A stretch of DNA of 64,000 bases from Lewinellaceae bacterium (GTDB lineage: Bacteria > Bacteroidota > Bacteroidia > Chitinophagales > Saprospiraceae): the NCBI GenBank assembly GCA_020636225.1, contig JACJYI010000004.1, positions 620,001 through 684,000 on the forward strand, given 5' to 3'. The position numbers and the translations under genes are program-made. Shown in pieces: positions 46,168-56,313 of this stretch. A model generated the notes under the pieces. The model saw only the letters and a program-made list of their open reading frames with translations. It was not told the DNA's origin and made no database searches. Position 1 is the first letter of the stretch, and the number at the start of each line of letters is the position of its first letter.

Positions 46168-46793
46168 CATTTTGGATTGTATTCTAGGGTTATGAGTCTA
46201 AATGCAGGGGTTGGTTTTCCACTCAATGGCTTTCATGAAAATTCTCTGGCTGTAGATATTCATCTTGGCCCGCCTCTCGCCGGCGGGGCGCCTACTTTTT
46301 GTCTTGGCAAAAAGTAGGCAAAAACCGCTGTCGCCAAAATGGGCCTTGTCTTTATGCTTAGAAATTCTCTTATCTCGTCCTGCAATGAATAGTCGTTTAC
46401 ATCATGACCCGGCCGCTCGAATTTGATCGGTGGTTCGTTTCGTGCTTTACATTCGATCATTCCGTTAATGGACAACATTCGAATCCAGGTGTCCGACCAA
46501 ATAATGCGGCTGTTTTCACTTCAATGGTCATCAATATGTTCTAAAGTTTCTTTCTTGCTTACCATACGGGTCCTGATTTATCCGGGAGGCCCTGGTTTGG
46601 CGACGGATTCTTCGAAATAACTCAATCACGAAATAACCCCCTAACGCCTTCCCGTTTTCCGAATGCCGAGTACCGAGCGCCGAATACCGATCCCCCCTTC
46701 ATATCTATGCGTTTCAACCCTGATTTTTCCTTGGGTCAACCGTCATCCTAAACGAATAAACCCATAAACGAATAAACGTTCTTAGCGTCTTCG
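46168..46793. repeat. Triplicated ~0.55-kb repeat, unit 3, interrupted at its end by intron copy 2
   Basis: Same landmarks, with the cctactttttg hairpin as in unit 1. The tail cgtcatcctaaacgaataaacccataaacgaataaac...gcgtcttcg matches the tail of unit 1 (cgtcaccctaaacgaataaaccc...gcgtcttcg) up to the intron junction. Confidence 0.78.
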
Positions 46794-48755
46794 GTACGCC
46801 ATGAGGCGTGTGTCTATATTAATTAACCATTAAACCCAGTATCATGAAAGGGATACACAGGCCAATTTGCCGTTCAGCCTGAAGCAGCCGGAAGGCATGA
46901 GGAGGAAACGAACCATGCTAAGTTTCTGGTCAAGCGATTATGCGAGCCGTAACACAAGTGAACCCGGTAAGGCTTCGTTACGCAACACTGCAGTGGTCAA
47001 CCTTCCGAAGATGGCGAAACCTGAAACATATTGGGAAGAAACGGTAAAACGCACCAATATGGCTGCACGGAGTAGGACGGGATGGCGCGTATAATGAGGG
47101 AGACACATGAACATGGGATCCCCTAACGCCATGTAGTAGACCGCTACATGGGCGAGGGAGTCGGAGATGCCCATAGTACTGCTGATACTGAGGACAACAT
47201 AACCACAGAGGAGGGAAGGGGCATTACTATTGGAAACGTTTTAGATAACAAAATGACTACCTAAATGGAGAAGCGAAGTATCCTAGAAAAGGTACAAGCG
47301 GAGATAGAAATCCTGGAGCAGAAGAAGCGAAAGGATCAAAGTACGCAGGACAGGTGCAGGCTGTTACAACTAAAACTATATCAGAAAGCCAAGCAGGAAA
47401 GTAAATTCAAGTTCTACATACTATATGACAAAATCAGCCTAAGCTACATCATGGAGGAGGCCTACCGGCGATGTAAATCGCGAAAAGGATCAAAAACTCC
47501 CGGCGTGGATGGGCTGACGTTTAAACAGGTTGAGGATACTGGGCGCGAAGCATTTCTCGAAGCAATTAGAGAAGAGCTACAAGAGCACAGATATAAACCA
47601 CAGCCAGTCAAACGAGTCATGATAGAGAAGGAGAACGGCGGACATCGACCATTGGGGATACCGACCATTAAAGACAGGATAGTACAACAAGCCTGTAAGA
47701 TGGTCATTGAACCAATATTCGAGGCTGACTTTAACGAATCATCCTATGGGTTCAGGCCGAAACGATCGGCAAAAGAAGCGATGGCTGAAATTAAGGGTAA
47801 TCTGAGTAAGGGAAAGCACGTGGTATACGATGCGGATTTAAGCAAATACTTTGACACCATCCCACACGATAAGCTAGTGAAGGCTTTGGAAGAGCGCATA
47901 GCCGATCCCCGAATAATTGCACTAGTGAAGCTATGGCTAAAGTCACCAGTAGTAGAGAGTGATGGAAGGTATAGTGGAGGAAAAGGACAATCGAGAGGGA
48001 CGCCCCAGGGCGGCGTGATATCTCCACTGTTAGCGAATATATACATGAACCTTCTAGACAGAATTGTCAACAAGATGAATGGCTATTTCGCGAACCTGGG
48101 GATACGGATGATCAGGTATGCGGATGACTTCATATTGATGTCACATGAGATCAAACAAGAAGTAATCACGAAGCTGCATGGATACCTCAACCGCATGGAA
48201 CTTACAATCAACGAAGAGAAGAGCAAGCTGGTAAATGCGGGAGAAGAGCCTTTTGATTTTCTTGGATTTACCGTACGATATGACAGGAGTATACTATTTA
48301 AAGGCAGCCGCTTTTGGAATATCTTCCCAAAGCAGAAAGCTCAAAAAGGGATACGAAAAGCGATCGATGTGAAACTCAAGTTGATAGGTCACTACCCGGC
48401 AAAACAGGTTGCTTCAGAACTCAACCCTATAATCAGGGGTTGGATGAACTACTACAAAATCGAAGGAGTCAGCTACACACAGGCGGCATTCAGGAAGCTG
48501 AATGACTACCTTAGAATCCGTCTGAATAGATATTACAATCGTAAAAGCCAGAGGAAATCGCGCCTTCATGGTCAGGAGGCCTACGATCTATTAACCAAGA
48601 AATTTGGTTTAATAGTACCGTATACGACCAATGGTTTACGACCTGTGTATGCCCAAGGACGAAACCAATAGGAAAGCCGTATGCGGGAAAACCGCACGTA
48701 CGGTTTGACGAGGGGGTGAGGAGTAGCTATCTTGCTGCTCCTTACTCTACTCTAC
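46794..48755 (+). mobile_element. Group II intron, copy 2
   Basis: 1,962 bp, the same length and, wherever compared, the same sequence as copy 1 (offset exactly 34,544 bp). It is inserted in the same phrase: gcgtcttcg on the left, cgtttcctcc on the right. Domain V and VI hairpins near 48674-48750 are intact. The two copies are direct repeats and so could recombine. Confidence 0.88.
47265..48671 (+). CDS. ltrA: Group II intron reverse transcriptase/maturase, copy 2
   Basis: 468 residues, identical to the copy 1 protein: RT palm with RYADDFIL, maturase X domain with GWMNYYKI, no HNH domain. Both reading frames are intact, so either can supply the maturase for both introns. Confidence 0.97.
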   Translation: MEKRSILEKVQAEIEILEQKKRKDQSTQDRCRLLQLKLYQKAKQESKFKFYILYDKISLSYIMEEAYRRCKSRKGSKTPGVDGLTFKQVEDTGREAFLEAIREELQEHRYKPQPVKRVMIEKENGGHRPLGIPTIKDRIVQQACKMVIEPIFEADFNESSYGFRPKRSAKEAMAEIKGNLSKGKHVVYDADLSKYFDTIPHDKLVKALEERIADPRIIALVKLWLKSPVVESDGRYSGGKGQSRGTPQGGVISPLLANIYMNLLDRIVNKMNGYFANLGIRMIRYADDFILMSHEIKQEVITKLHGYLNRMELTINEEKSKLVNAGEEPFDFLGFTVRYDRSILFKGSRFWNIFPKQKAQKGIRKAIDVKLKLIGHYPAKQVASELNPIIRGWMNYYKIEGVSYTQAAFRKLNDYLRIRLNRYYNRKSQRKSRLHGQEAYDLLTKKFGLIVPYTTNGLRPVYAQGRNQ

Positions 48756-48777
48756 CGTTTCCTCCCCCAACCGTTCT

Positions 48778-49740
48778 TCAATCATTCCCCTTTGCCTCCA
48801 CGGGTACGGTGGCATCCAAGCGGGCCAGATCGACGATGGTCGGCTGGCCGGGTACGGACCGGTACATCGGGGCAAACCGCCTGTTCCACTGGATCTCGTC
48901 GAAAAGGTAGGAGGCACGGGCATGCACTTCCTGATGGTAGGTCTCGTCGAATCCCTTCACCATGACCAGAACCTCGATGTGCATGTCCCTCAGGTCATCG
49001 GCCGTCTTTTGCCAGAGGGGACTGTCCGCCGTGATCGGGTGGACCAGGGTCCAGTTCATCGGAAACAGGCTGATGCGGTTGAGGTCCAGGTCGAGGGTGG
49101 CAAACTGGCGCTTGCGCCCCCCGTCATCGGTCCGCCCCAGCCAGGTCAGCATCATCCGGGCTTCCATGTTGATGAGGTGATTGTTTCGCCGGTTGACCAT
49201 CCGCATCATGAAGCTCGTCCCCTCCTGGAACGGGGTGATCAAGCCGATGCTGCTGAAGGCGATCTTGGCCACCGGGCGGGAGAACCGGGCAAAGAACAGC
49301 CCCGTGGCCAGGGCAAAGCTCATCAGTCCCACCAGGGCATCGAACGAGGCCCAGGCGTTGGCCCCGAGTCCTGTCGGGTGCATGGCCCCGTAGCCGACCG
49401 ATGTGAAGGTCTGTACGCTGAAGAAGAAGGCCTGGGCCAGCCCACCCCAGAGGGTATTGTGCTGCATGCCGCCGATCTGTTCCAGGCCGATCAGGCCGAA
49501 CCCGATGGCGAACAGGAGGTTGACCCCGACAAAATAGGCGACCACCAGCAGGAAGAAATGCATCCAGCTCATCTCCACCAGCTGCTCATAGGCATAGTAG
49601 CCCCGGCCGCCGACCTTGCGGATGTTGAAGGTCCCGTCGCGGGTGATGAACCGCTCGGCCTCGTCGCCGAGCAGGGTGCCAAAGCCGAGATCCGGCGCCT
49701 GCCGGTTCAGGTCCTCTTTCTTTCTGCGCAGTATCGCCAT
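48778..49740 (-). CDS. Inward-rectifier (Kir-type) potassium channel
   Basis: 320 residues from ATG 49740 (MAILRRKKEDLNRQAP). A slide-helix/N-terminal segment is followed by two transmembrane helices (HFFLLVVAYFVGVNLLFAIGF and FDALVGLMSFALATGLFFARF) around a pore loop with the potassium filter TSVGYG. The C-terminal ~170 residues form the Kir cytoplasmic immunoglobulin-like domain, with FMMRMVNRRNNHLINMEAR and TLVHPITADSPLW, close to KirBac channels. It conducts potassium across the inner membrane and helps set membrane potential. It is divergent from the Rieske oxygenase gene with 61 bp between starts. Confidence 0.95.
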   Translation of the reverse strand: MAILRRKKEDLNRQAPDLGFGTLLGDEAERFITRDGTFNIRKVGGRGYYAYEQLVEMSWMHFFLLVVAYFVGVNLLFAIGFGLIGLEQIGGMQHNTLWGGLAQAFFFSVQTFTSVGYGAMHPTGLGANAWASFDALVGLMSFALATGLFFARFSRPVAKIAFSSIGLITPFQEGTSFMMRMVNRRNNHLINMEARMMLTWLGRTDDGGRKRQFATLDLDLNRISLFPMNWTLVHPITADSPLWQKTADDLRDMHIEVLVMVKGFDETYHQEVHARASYLFDEIQWNRRFAPMYRSVPGQPTIVDLARLDATVPVEAKGND

Positions 49741-49801
49741 GGGGTCAATGTGATTCCGATACGAAAATGGCTGTATTTTGCCACTTGACCAGCATTCGGC
49801 C

Positions 49802-50878
49802 ATGATTCGCAATACGGCTACCCATGCATTGAGATCCCCGTTGCCCGGTTCCTTTTACCGGGATGCGGCCATGTTGGACCAGCTGCGGGAGCGGGTTTTC
49901 CTCCCCTCCTGGCAATGGGCCTTTGGTCCGGAAGGACTGCCCGCGCCAGGACATGTCCGGCCGTTCAACCTGCTGCCCGGCTTCCTGGATGAACCCCTGC
50001 TGGCCACGGCCAGCGAACAGGGCGAACCGCTGATCCTCGCCAATGTCTGTACGCATCGCGGCAATCTGCTTACGCGAGCAGCTGGCCCCTGCCGTCACCT
50101 GGTCTGCCCCTATCACGGTCGCCGGTTCTCACTCGACGGCACGTGCATCACCCAACCCGGCCTGGGAGCCGTTCCTGATTTTCCAGGTGAGGAAGACCAT
50201 CTCCGACGGCCGGCACAGGCCACCTGGGCGGGCTTCCATTTTGTCCGCATGCAGGATGGTCCCGGGTTTGACTCCTGGATCCATCCCCTCCGCCAGCGCA
50301 TCGATTTTCTGCCCCTGCATGCCCTGACCCACGACCCTGACAGGTCGATGACCTATACCGTGAAGGCCAACTGGGCCCTGTACTGCGAGAACTACCTGGA
50401 AGGCTTGCACATTCCCTTCGTCCACCCGGCCCTGCGTGACGCCCTCGACCTGACCGCCTACCCGGTGATCACTGACGGGCAGACCGTGTTGCAGACCGGA
50501 CTGGCCCGGGAGGGCGAACCCGCTTTTGATCTCCCCCCGGATCATCCCGACTTCGGGCAGCGCATCTATGCCTGGTACTACTGGCTTTTCCCCAACCTGA
50601 TGATCAACGTCTACCCCTGGGGCCTGTCCGTGAATGTGGTCGAACCCGTCGGTGTTGCCGAAACGCGGGTCCGCTTCCTCACCTATCGGTTTGCCGGGCA
50701 GTCCGGCGGTCCGGACACCCATGCCCTGCACGATACCGAGCTGGAGGATGAATCCGTCGTGGAGACCGTCCAGCAGGGTGTCCGCTCCTCCCTCTACACC
50801 CCCGGGCGCATGGTGCCGGGATGGGAGGACGGGGTGGTGTGGTTTCATCAGTTGCTCTGCCAGCATCTGACCCGTTGA
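49802..50878 (+). CDS. Rieske non-haem iron oxygenase, alpha-subunit-like
   Basis: 358 residues from ATG 49802; an in-frame TTG at 49778 is an alternative. The Rieske cluster ligands are C83-x-H85 (VCTHRGN) and C102-x2-H105 (CPYHGRRF). The mononuclear iron site is in NYLEGLHIPFVHPAL (H203, H208) with a carboxylate expected near the C-terminus. This architecture fits aromatic-ring-hydroxylating or choline/carnitine-type oxygenases. No reductase or ferredoxin gene is nearby, so the electron donor must be elsewhere. Substrate unknown. Its 3' third is duplicated as a damaged fragment at 57752-58097. Confidence 0.92.
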   Translation: MIRNTATHALRSPLPGSFYRDAAMLDQLRERVFLPSWQWAFGPEGLPAPGHVRPFNLLPGFLDEPLLATASEQGEPLILANVCTHRGNLLTRAAGPCRHLVCPYHGRRFSLDGTCITQPGLGAVPDFPGEEDHLRRPAQATWAGFHFVRMQDGPGFDSWIHPLRQRIDFLPLHALTHDPDRSMTYTVKANWALYCENYLEGLHIPFVHPALRDALDLTAYPVITDGQTVLQTGLAREGEPAFDLPPDHPDFGQRIYAWYYWLFPNLMINVYPWGLSVNVVEPVGVAETRVRFLTYRFAGQSGGPDTHALHDTELEDESVVETVQQGVRSSLYTPGRMVPGWEDGVVWFHQLLCQHLTR

Positions 50879-51242
50879 ATGTCCGGGACTGGATCCCAGG
50901 ACCACGGTGTCGTGTTCCGCTCCTGTGAATCCTCCGATTGGTCGAAGGTGCTCTGTTTCCGAACTCCTGGTCCGGACGGAGATCCCCTCACGTTCCGCCG
51001 GATATCCTTCGATCATCCCATTTCCACCGGGCTCAGGGGAAGTCGGTCATTCCCGGATCTGGACTTGAGGACCATTTGAGCATGTATCTGCATGGCAGGG
51101 CACGAACCATCTTCCCTGTTTTTTCTTCGCTGATTCGGGTCCAGGTCCCTGTACCCCTGTTCGATGATCTCTGGGAGGATGCCCGACAGATGTGCCGGAA
51201 GACTTGCGGAGTGGACGAGATGAAATGTTGATGCAGACGTGA

Positions 51243-51268
51243 AATATTACCCCAGAGCATGTAATATT
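51243..51268 (+). promoter_or_regulatory. Inverted repeat before the hybrid sensor gene
   Basis: aatatta (51243-51249) and taatatt (51262-51268) are perfect inverted arms 12 bp apart, ending one base before the ATG. The placement suggests an operator or RNA structure over the start region. The rest of 50879-51242 shows no gene, only GC-rich text without clear signals. Confidence 0.4.
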
Positions 51269-51269
51269 G

Positions 51270-54200
51270 ATGATGAAAGGACCGGTTCAACCCGTCTCCA
51301 GGCCAACCGCTTCCCCAGACCGGACAGCATCCATCTGCCCGCATCGATTGTTGGCCATTCGCGGCGTACGGGGGTTCTTCCTTCATTTCTCCTTGATCAG
51401 CCTTTTTCTCACCCTCCTGTTCAGCAATGCCCTGCTCGCCCAGGAAGTCACCTTTGATCGGATCGGGGAGAACGAGGGTTTGACCAGTTCGAATCTGTAC
51501 AGAATCTACCAGGACCAGTCCGGATTTCTTTGGGTCTGTACGATCAATGGGCTGTACCAGTACGACGGATTGAAGTTCAGGCTTTTTCGCAGCGATCCGA
51601 CCCGGACGGAAGGCTTTTCGGAAGATTTTGTCAAGCAGTACATGGAAGACCGGGAAGGCAATGGCCTAGCTATAACGGACAATGGTCAGCTCTATCTTCT
51701 GGGTCCAAAGGACTCATCCTTCAGGAGACTCTCCCTCACCTCGTCTGTGACAGGGACGGGACCCATTCAAGTGAGACAAATGGCCCTGGATGCCAATGGA
51801 CGCATTCTGGTGATCGTCTCCGGGCAGGGCCTTTTACAACTCGACCTCACGAATGGCAGGCTGACGGTTCCATCCGGACTAGAGGAGATTGCCCCGGGTG
51901 TCAAGATCATGGCATTGGATAGCGACAATGGAGATCTCTGGTTCATCGCCGGAACCATGCTTCATGTGTTGCCAGCACAGACATCGGGGGGAGGTCAGCC
52001 TCATCTTCAGCCAGGGATCGAGCTCGGCATCACCCAGGTCAATGACCTGATGGTCGACCGATCGGGAAGCGTCTGGCTGGGTGGTTATGACGATCGGGTC
52101 ATCTGTTATGACCCCCATAGCCAATCCTTCCGCGACTACCCGTATCAACATTCGGATCAGTCCGGTTTTTCGGGGGCCCCCAATCGGGTAAATTCCCTTT
52201 CCGAGGATCTGGATGGCACGATCTGGATCGGTACGAATTACACCGGTGTGATTCAATTGGACCCCCAGAGTGGGAAGATGACCGAGCTGACCTATGACCG
52301 GGACGACCCGGAAAGTCTGTCCTCCAATACGGTCACCGATGTCTTTTGTGATCGAACCGGCATCCTTTGGGTCGCCACCTGGGGGAAGGGACTGAACAAA
52401 TACGTGCCGGACAAGGCTCAATTCGGTCATGTTCGCTCCATTCCCCAACACAGCCATACATTATCCGATCCGATGGTTACCGCCTTCTATGAGCAGCCGG
52501 ATGGGGATCTGTGGATCGGTACCGAGGGTGGTATGAACCTGATGAACGGGCGTACCGGCAAGGTTGAGCGGTTTCCGTTTCCCAGGGGCCTGTTTCAGGG
52601 GAGAGAGAACATGATTTATGCCATCCAACCGGTATCCCCGTCGGGCAGGCAATTGTGGTTGGGTACCACCCTGGGCCTGATGCGCTTTGATCCGGGGACA
52701 GGATCATTTTCCAAATGGCATTCTCCCGATGCAGAGGGTCGGCCACTGGAACAGAACATTATCTATTACCTGATCACGGATGCCAATGGCAACCTGTGGG
52801 CCGTCAGCTATTCCCCGTATCGACTATTCCGATATCATCCCGATCAGGACCGGTTCACGGACACGGAGGTGGTCCGCAAGGTGGTCGTGTCCGGAGACGA
52901 CCCGGTAGTCATGGCCGATTGGCAGCATCATGTCTGGATCGGCACCAATGGCGGACGGTTTTACCGGTATTCCCTGAATGACGACAACCTGCAAGCCTTC
53001 CAGGTCCCTCCGGGGGATAGTTCGGGACTGCAGACGGCGAGTATCGGTCACTTTCATACCGATCGAAAGGAACGGCTCTGGCTGGGCACAACTTCAGGAC
53101 TGTACAGGATCCGGATCGATGTTTCCGGACAGATCCTCGGCATCCGCAGGTTTACGGACCAGGATGGCCTGGCCGGTATGCAGGTATATGGCATCCTTGA
53201 GGATGAACGAGGGTACCTATGGTTGAGCACCAACAACGGATTGTCCAAATTCGATCCGGAATCGCTTGCCTTTCATAATTTCCGTCATGCTGACGGGCTG
53301 CAGGCCAATGAGTTCGGATTCGGTGCCTGTGCCCGGGGAAACTACTCCGGAAAGTTGTACTTCGGTGGGATCAACGGGTTCAATCATTTCGATCCGAACC
53401 TCATTACACTGGATACCTTCGCTCCGCCCGTGGTATTGACGGGTGTGCAGGTTCTTCGGGGGGACCGATCCATCCAGGTCGCCGGCTGGTCGCGATCTGG
53501 TCAGGTAGCCCGGCAAGGGTTGATCCTGGAAGATCAGGACAAGGTGATCACCATAGGTTTCGCTGCCTTGCATTATGCCGATCCGGGCCGGAATCTGATC
53601 GCCTATCGGATGGAAGGGTTCGATCCCGACTGGCGGCTGGCCAGGAATCTGCCCCAGGCCACCTATACAAACCTGGACCCCGGAGACTATACCTTTCGCG
53701 TAAAGGCTTGCAACAAGGATGGTACCTGGAATGAGACGGGTATCTCGCTTTCCCTGACCATTCTTCCGCCCTGGTGGGCGACCTGGTGGGCATTCCTGAT
53801 CTACCTCCTGGCATTCTCCGGGGTGGTGGTCTTCGTGTTTCGTTATCAGATCCGGCGCAACCAGGAACGTTCCGAGGCGATCCGGATCCGCGAAATGGAC
53901 CAGGTCAAGACCCGTTTGTATACCAACATTACCCACGAATTCAGAACCCCCCTGACGGTTATTTCCGGGATGGCCGGCATGATCAAGGAACCCGAGGAGG
54001 CAAAGGATATGATCCAGCGCAATGCTGATGCCCTGCTCCTGCTGATCAATCAGATCCTGGACCTGGCCAAGTTGGAATCAGGGCAGATGCCCCTTGATCT
54101 GGTGTGCATCGATGTCGTCCCCTATGTCCAGTACATCACGGAAACCTTTCAGTCGTATGCCGCATCCAAACAGATCACGCTGGTTGCCTACCCGGAATGT

Positions 54201-55418
54201 GAACAACTGGTGATGGACATCGACGAACAGAAACTGTACAGTATCCTGTCCAACCTCCTGAGCAATGCGATCAAGTTTACATCTCAGGGAGGTAAGATCA
54301 TCGTCCACCTCAGGGAAGAGGGCAACCAGCTGGTACTGAAAGTGAAGGATAGCGGACAGGGGATACCGCTGGAACACCAGCCATTCATTTTTGACAGGTT
54401 CTATCAGGTGGATGCCTCTGCTACCCGAAAGGGAGAGGGCACCGGCATCGGTCTGACCCTCACCAAAGAGCTCATCGAACTCATGCATGGGCAGATCAGT
54501 GTGAAAAGCCAGGAAGGTGAAGGGGCTGAATTTACAATAACGATCCCCATCACCACGCAGGCGCCGCGCAGTGCACCCCGGTTGCATATCCATCCGTTTC
54601 CGGCCCAAGGACCCCAACCGGGCACACCAGGACTCGCCTCGACAGAGCATGAGAGCCAGGACCTTCCCCGGGTATTGTTGGTCGAGGATAACCGGGATGT
54701 GGCCGTCTATATCCAGCTCTGTCTGAATGGAATGTTTCAGGTGGATATGGCCACCAATGGGGAGGACGGGATCGAACAGGCCATTCAAACCATTCCCGAC
54801 ATCCTGATCTCCGATGTGATGATGCCTGAAAAGGATGGGTTCGAAGTCTGCCAGGCGATCAAGAATGATGAACGGACCAGTCATATCCCAGTCATCCTGC
54901 TGACGGCCAAGGTGGATATCGATTCGCGTCTGACCGGGCTATCCGCAGGAGCGGATGCCTACCTGGCCAAGCCATTTGTCAAGGAGGAGCTCCTCATCCG
55001 ACTCCAGAAACTGATCGAACTGAGACAGACACTCCAGCAGCGGTATGCATCGATCCAACACAGCGATTCCATGGTTCCCGATCCGACCATGGAGGAGACC
55101 CTGGATGGGCGTTTTCTGCTGAAGGTGCGCCAACTGGTCCTGGAGAACATCGGCGACGATACCTTTGGGAATGCCCAACTGGCCGGCAAGATCCACTTGA
55201 GTGAATCCCAGCTGTTCCGGAAGCTGAAAGCCCTGACCGGTACCTCGACCGCGTTGTTCATCCGGCAGATCCGCCTGCAAAGGGCCCGCCAGTTGCTCCT
55301 CAGCAGTGACAAGACCGTCGCAGAGATCGCTTATGAAGTTGGTTTTTCCGATCCCGCCTACTTTTCACGCACCTTTTCCCAGGAATTCGGGACCTCTCCC
55401 AATGCAATGCGCAAGTAA
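51270..55418 (+). CDS. Hybrid two-component system protein (propeller/kinase/receiver/AraC)
   Basis: About 1,382 residues from ATG 51270 or 51273. A hydrophobic segment at ~36-58 is a signal or anchor. Residues ~60-700 are two-component propeller repeats (ENEGLTSSNLYRIYQDQSGFLWV and many 'G.LW.GT..GL..' repeats); a Y_Y_Y domain follows (~730-790), then one membrane helix (WATWWAFLIYLLAFSGVVVF). The histidine kinase carries its phospho-His in NITHEFRTPL (~889) and GTGIGLTLTKEL. The receiver domain begins VLLVEDNRDVA, with Asp in ILISDVMMPEKDG, and a C-terminal AraC HTH (KTVAEIAYEVGFSDPAYFSR) ends the protein. It senses a ligand, often a glycan, in the periplasm and activates nearby genes. The secreted proteins downstream are candidate targets, although no SusCD pair is present. 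Confidence 0.95.
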   Translation: MMKGPVQPVSRPTASPDRTASICPHRLLAIRGVRGFFLHFSLISLFLTLLFSNALLAQEVTFDRIGENEGLTSSNLYRIYQDQSGFLWVCTINGLYQYDGLKFRLFRSDPTRTEGFSEDFVKQYMEDREGNGLAITDNGQLYLLGPKDSSFRRLSLTSSVTGTGPIQVRQMALDANGRILVIVSGQGLLQLDLTNGRLTVPSGLEEIAPGVKIMALDSDNGDLWFIAGTMLHVLPAQTSGGGQPHLQPGIELGITQVNDLMVDRSGSVWLGGYDDRVICYDPHSQSFRDYPYQHSDQSGFSGAPNRVNSLSEDLDGTIWIGTNYTGVIQLDPQSGKMTELTYDRDDPESLSSNTVTDVFCDRTGILWVATWGKGLNKYVPDKAQFGHVRSIPQHSHTLSDPMVTAFYEQPDGDLWIGTEGGMNLMNGRTGKVERFPFPRGLFQGRENMIYAIQPVSPSGRQLWLGTTLGLMRFDPGTGSFSKWHSPDAEGRPLEQNIIYYLITDANGNLWAVSYSPYRLFRYHPDQDRFTDTEVVRKVVVSGDDPVVMADWQHHVWIGTNGGRFYRYSLNDDNLQAFQVPPGDSSGLQTASIGHFHTDRKERLWLGTTSGLYRIRIDVSGQILGIRRFTDQDGLAGMQVYGILEDERGYLWLSTNNGLSKFDPESLAFHNFRHADGLQANEFGFGACARGNYSGKLYFGGINGFNHFDPNLITLDTFAPPVVLTGVQVLRGDRSIQVAGWSRSGQVARQGLILEDQDKVITIGFAALHYADPGRNLIAYRMEGFDPDWRLARNLPQATYTNLDPGDYTFRVKACNKDGTWNETGISLSLTILPPWWATWWAFLIYLLAFSGVVVFVFRYQIRRNQERSEAIRIREMDQVKTRLYTNITHEFRTPLTVISGMAGMIKEPEEAKDMIQRNADALLLLINQILDLAKLESGQMPLDLVCIDVVPYVQYITETFQSYAASKQITLVAYPECEQLVMDIDEQKLYSILSNLLSNAIKFTSQGGKIIVHLREEGNQLVLKVKDSGQGIPLEHQPFIFDRFYQVDASATRKGEGTGIGLTLTKELIELMHGQISVKSQEGEGAEFTITIPITTQAPRSAPRLHIHPFPAQGPQPGTPGLASTEHESQDLPRVLLVEDNRDVAVYIQLCLNGMFQVDMATNGEDGIEQAIQTIPDILISDVMMPEKDGFEVCQAIKNDERTSHIPVILLTAKVDIDSRLTGLSAGADAYLAKPFVKEELLIRLQKLIELRQTLQQRYASIQHSDSMVPDPTMEETLDGRFLLKVRQLVLENIGDDTFGNAQLAGKIHLSESQLFRKLKALTGTSTALFIRQIRLQRARQLLLSSDKTVAEIAYEVGFSDPAYFSRTFSQEFGTSPNAMRK

Positions 55419-55658
55419 CACGTATTCAATGCCTTATGTCATGAATATTCATGACGGTGCAATCATGGTCCAAGAAACATTCCCGTGATGCAAGGATAAT
55501 CCACAACCATGCACAGATGGTCCAAGCCCGGCCGTATGTACCCGATCTACTTTTATCCAGACAAATGGGAAATCGGTTTCCCATTACATTGACATCACCC
55601 TACAGTTATTCACAATTCGCCCGGAAGGTCATCCAAACGGGTCAAAATCCTTCACACT

Positions 55659-56189
55659 ATGAAAAAAATGATTTTCCTCTGCCTCATCACCGTATTCGGA
55701 TGGCAGGTCGGCACAGCACAAGTTGGTGGTTCCAGCAATCGGCGCACCACCACTCGCGTCATCACAGCAAAAGAAAAGAAACAGATCACAGCGGCCAATG
55801 CTGTGGCTGAGGAGGCTCGATCCAGTATCGTTTATGATGCTGATCTGACCGACGAAAATGATGCCTCTGACAATTCACGTGCTGCAATTGCCATCCCCGT
55901 CGTTGTATCCGGCCGGACCGCGGATGGCGTCCAGACATACAAGACAAGGAACGGTAAAAAAGTGGTGTATTCAACCCAATACAATGCATTTGTTCCAGTC
56001 CGAACACGCCAGGAGGCCTTGCGCGTTGCTCTTGACGAATTCGATGCAGAGGATAATGCTGCCGGTAGGAAAGTGAAAACGCGGGGGCCGAACAGGAAAG
56101 GGAGGAAGGCTGTTGTCGCGACCAAAGTTACCGAAAATCGCAAAAGGGTTACCACAACCCCCGACGAAGAGGAAGAGATCGAGGACTGA
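55659..56189 (+). CDS. Secreted hypothetical protein, paralogue 1
   Basis: 176 residues with a signal peptide (MKKMIFLCLITVFGWQVGTAQ). The mature part is Ser/Thr/Arg-rich, then includes VVYSTQYNAFVPVRTRQEAL (~107-126), and ends in a long charged tail with a run of Glu (DEEEEIED). The motif NAFVPVRT...ALR.A...F recurs in the next gene, so the two are related. No database family is recognised. It lies 240 bp after the hybrid sensor gene on the same strand and may be controlled by it. Cell-surface or periplasmic location is inferred from the signal peptide. Confidence 0.7.
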   Translation: MKKMIFLCLITVFGWQVGTAQVGGSSNRRTTTRVITAKEKKQITAANAVAEEARSSIVYDADLTDENDASDNSRAAIAIPVVVSGRTADGVQTYKTRNGKKVVYSTQYNAFVPVRTRQEALRVALDEFDAEDNAAGRKVKTRGPNRKGRKAVVATKVTENRKRVTTTPDEEEEIED

Positions 56190-56313
56190 TCTCAGGATAT
56201 CCGGATGGGGAAGCCTTTCATGGGAATTCCCCATCCGGCTCTTTCAATCTGCTGACCAACCCACCTCCTGATGCGTTGCAAGTGATTACTCCACCACTCG
56301 GACCACTTTACTC

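Noticed and set aside
45133..46478. Minus-strand small frames spelling ECKARNEPPIKFERPGHD in three places
   Set aside because: The similarity is explained by the triplicated DNA; frames end at different places and no intact protein is evident. Kept as a repeat finding, not as genes.
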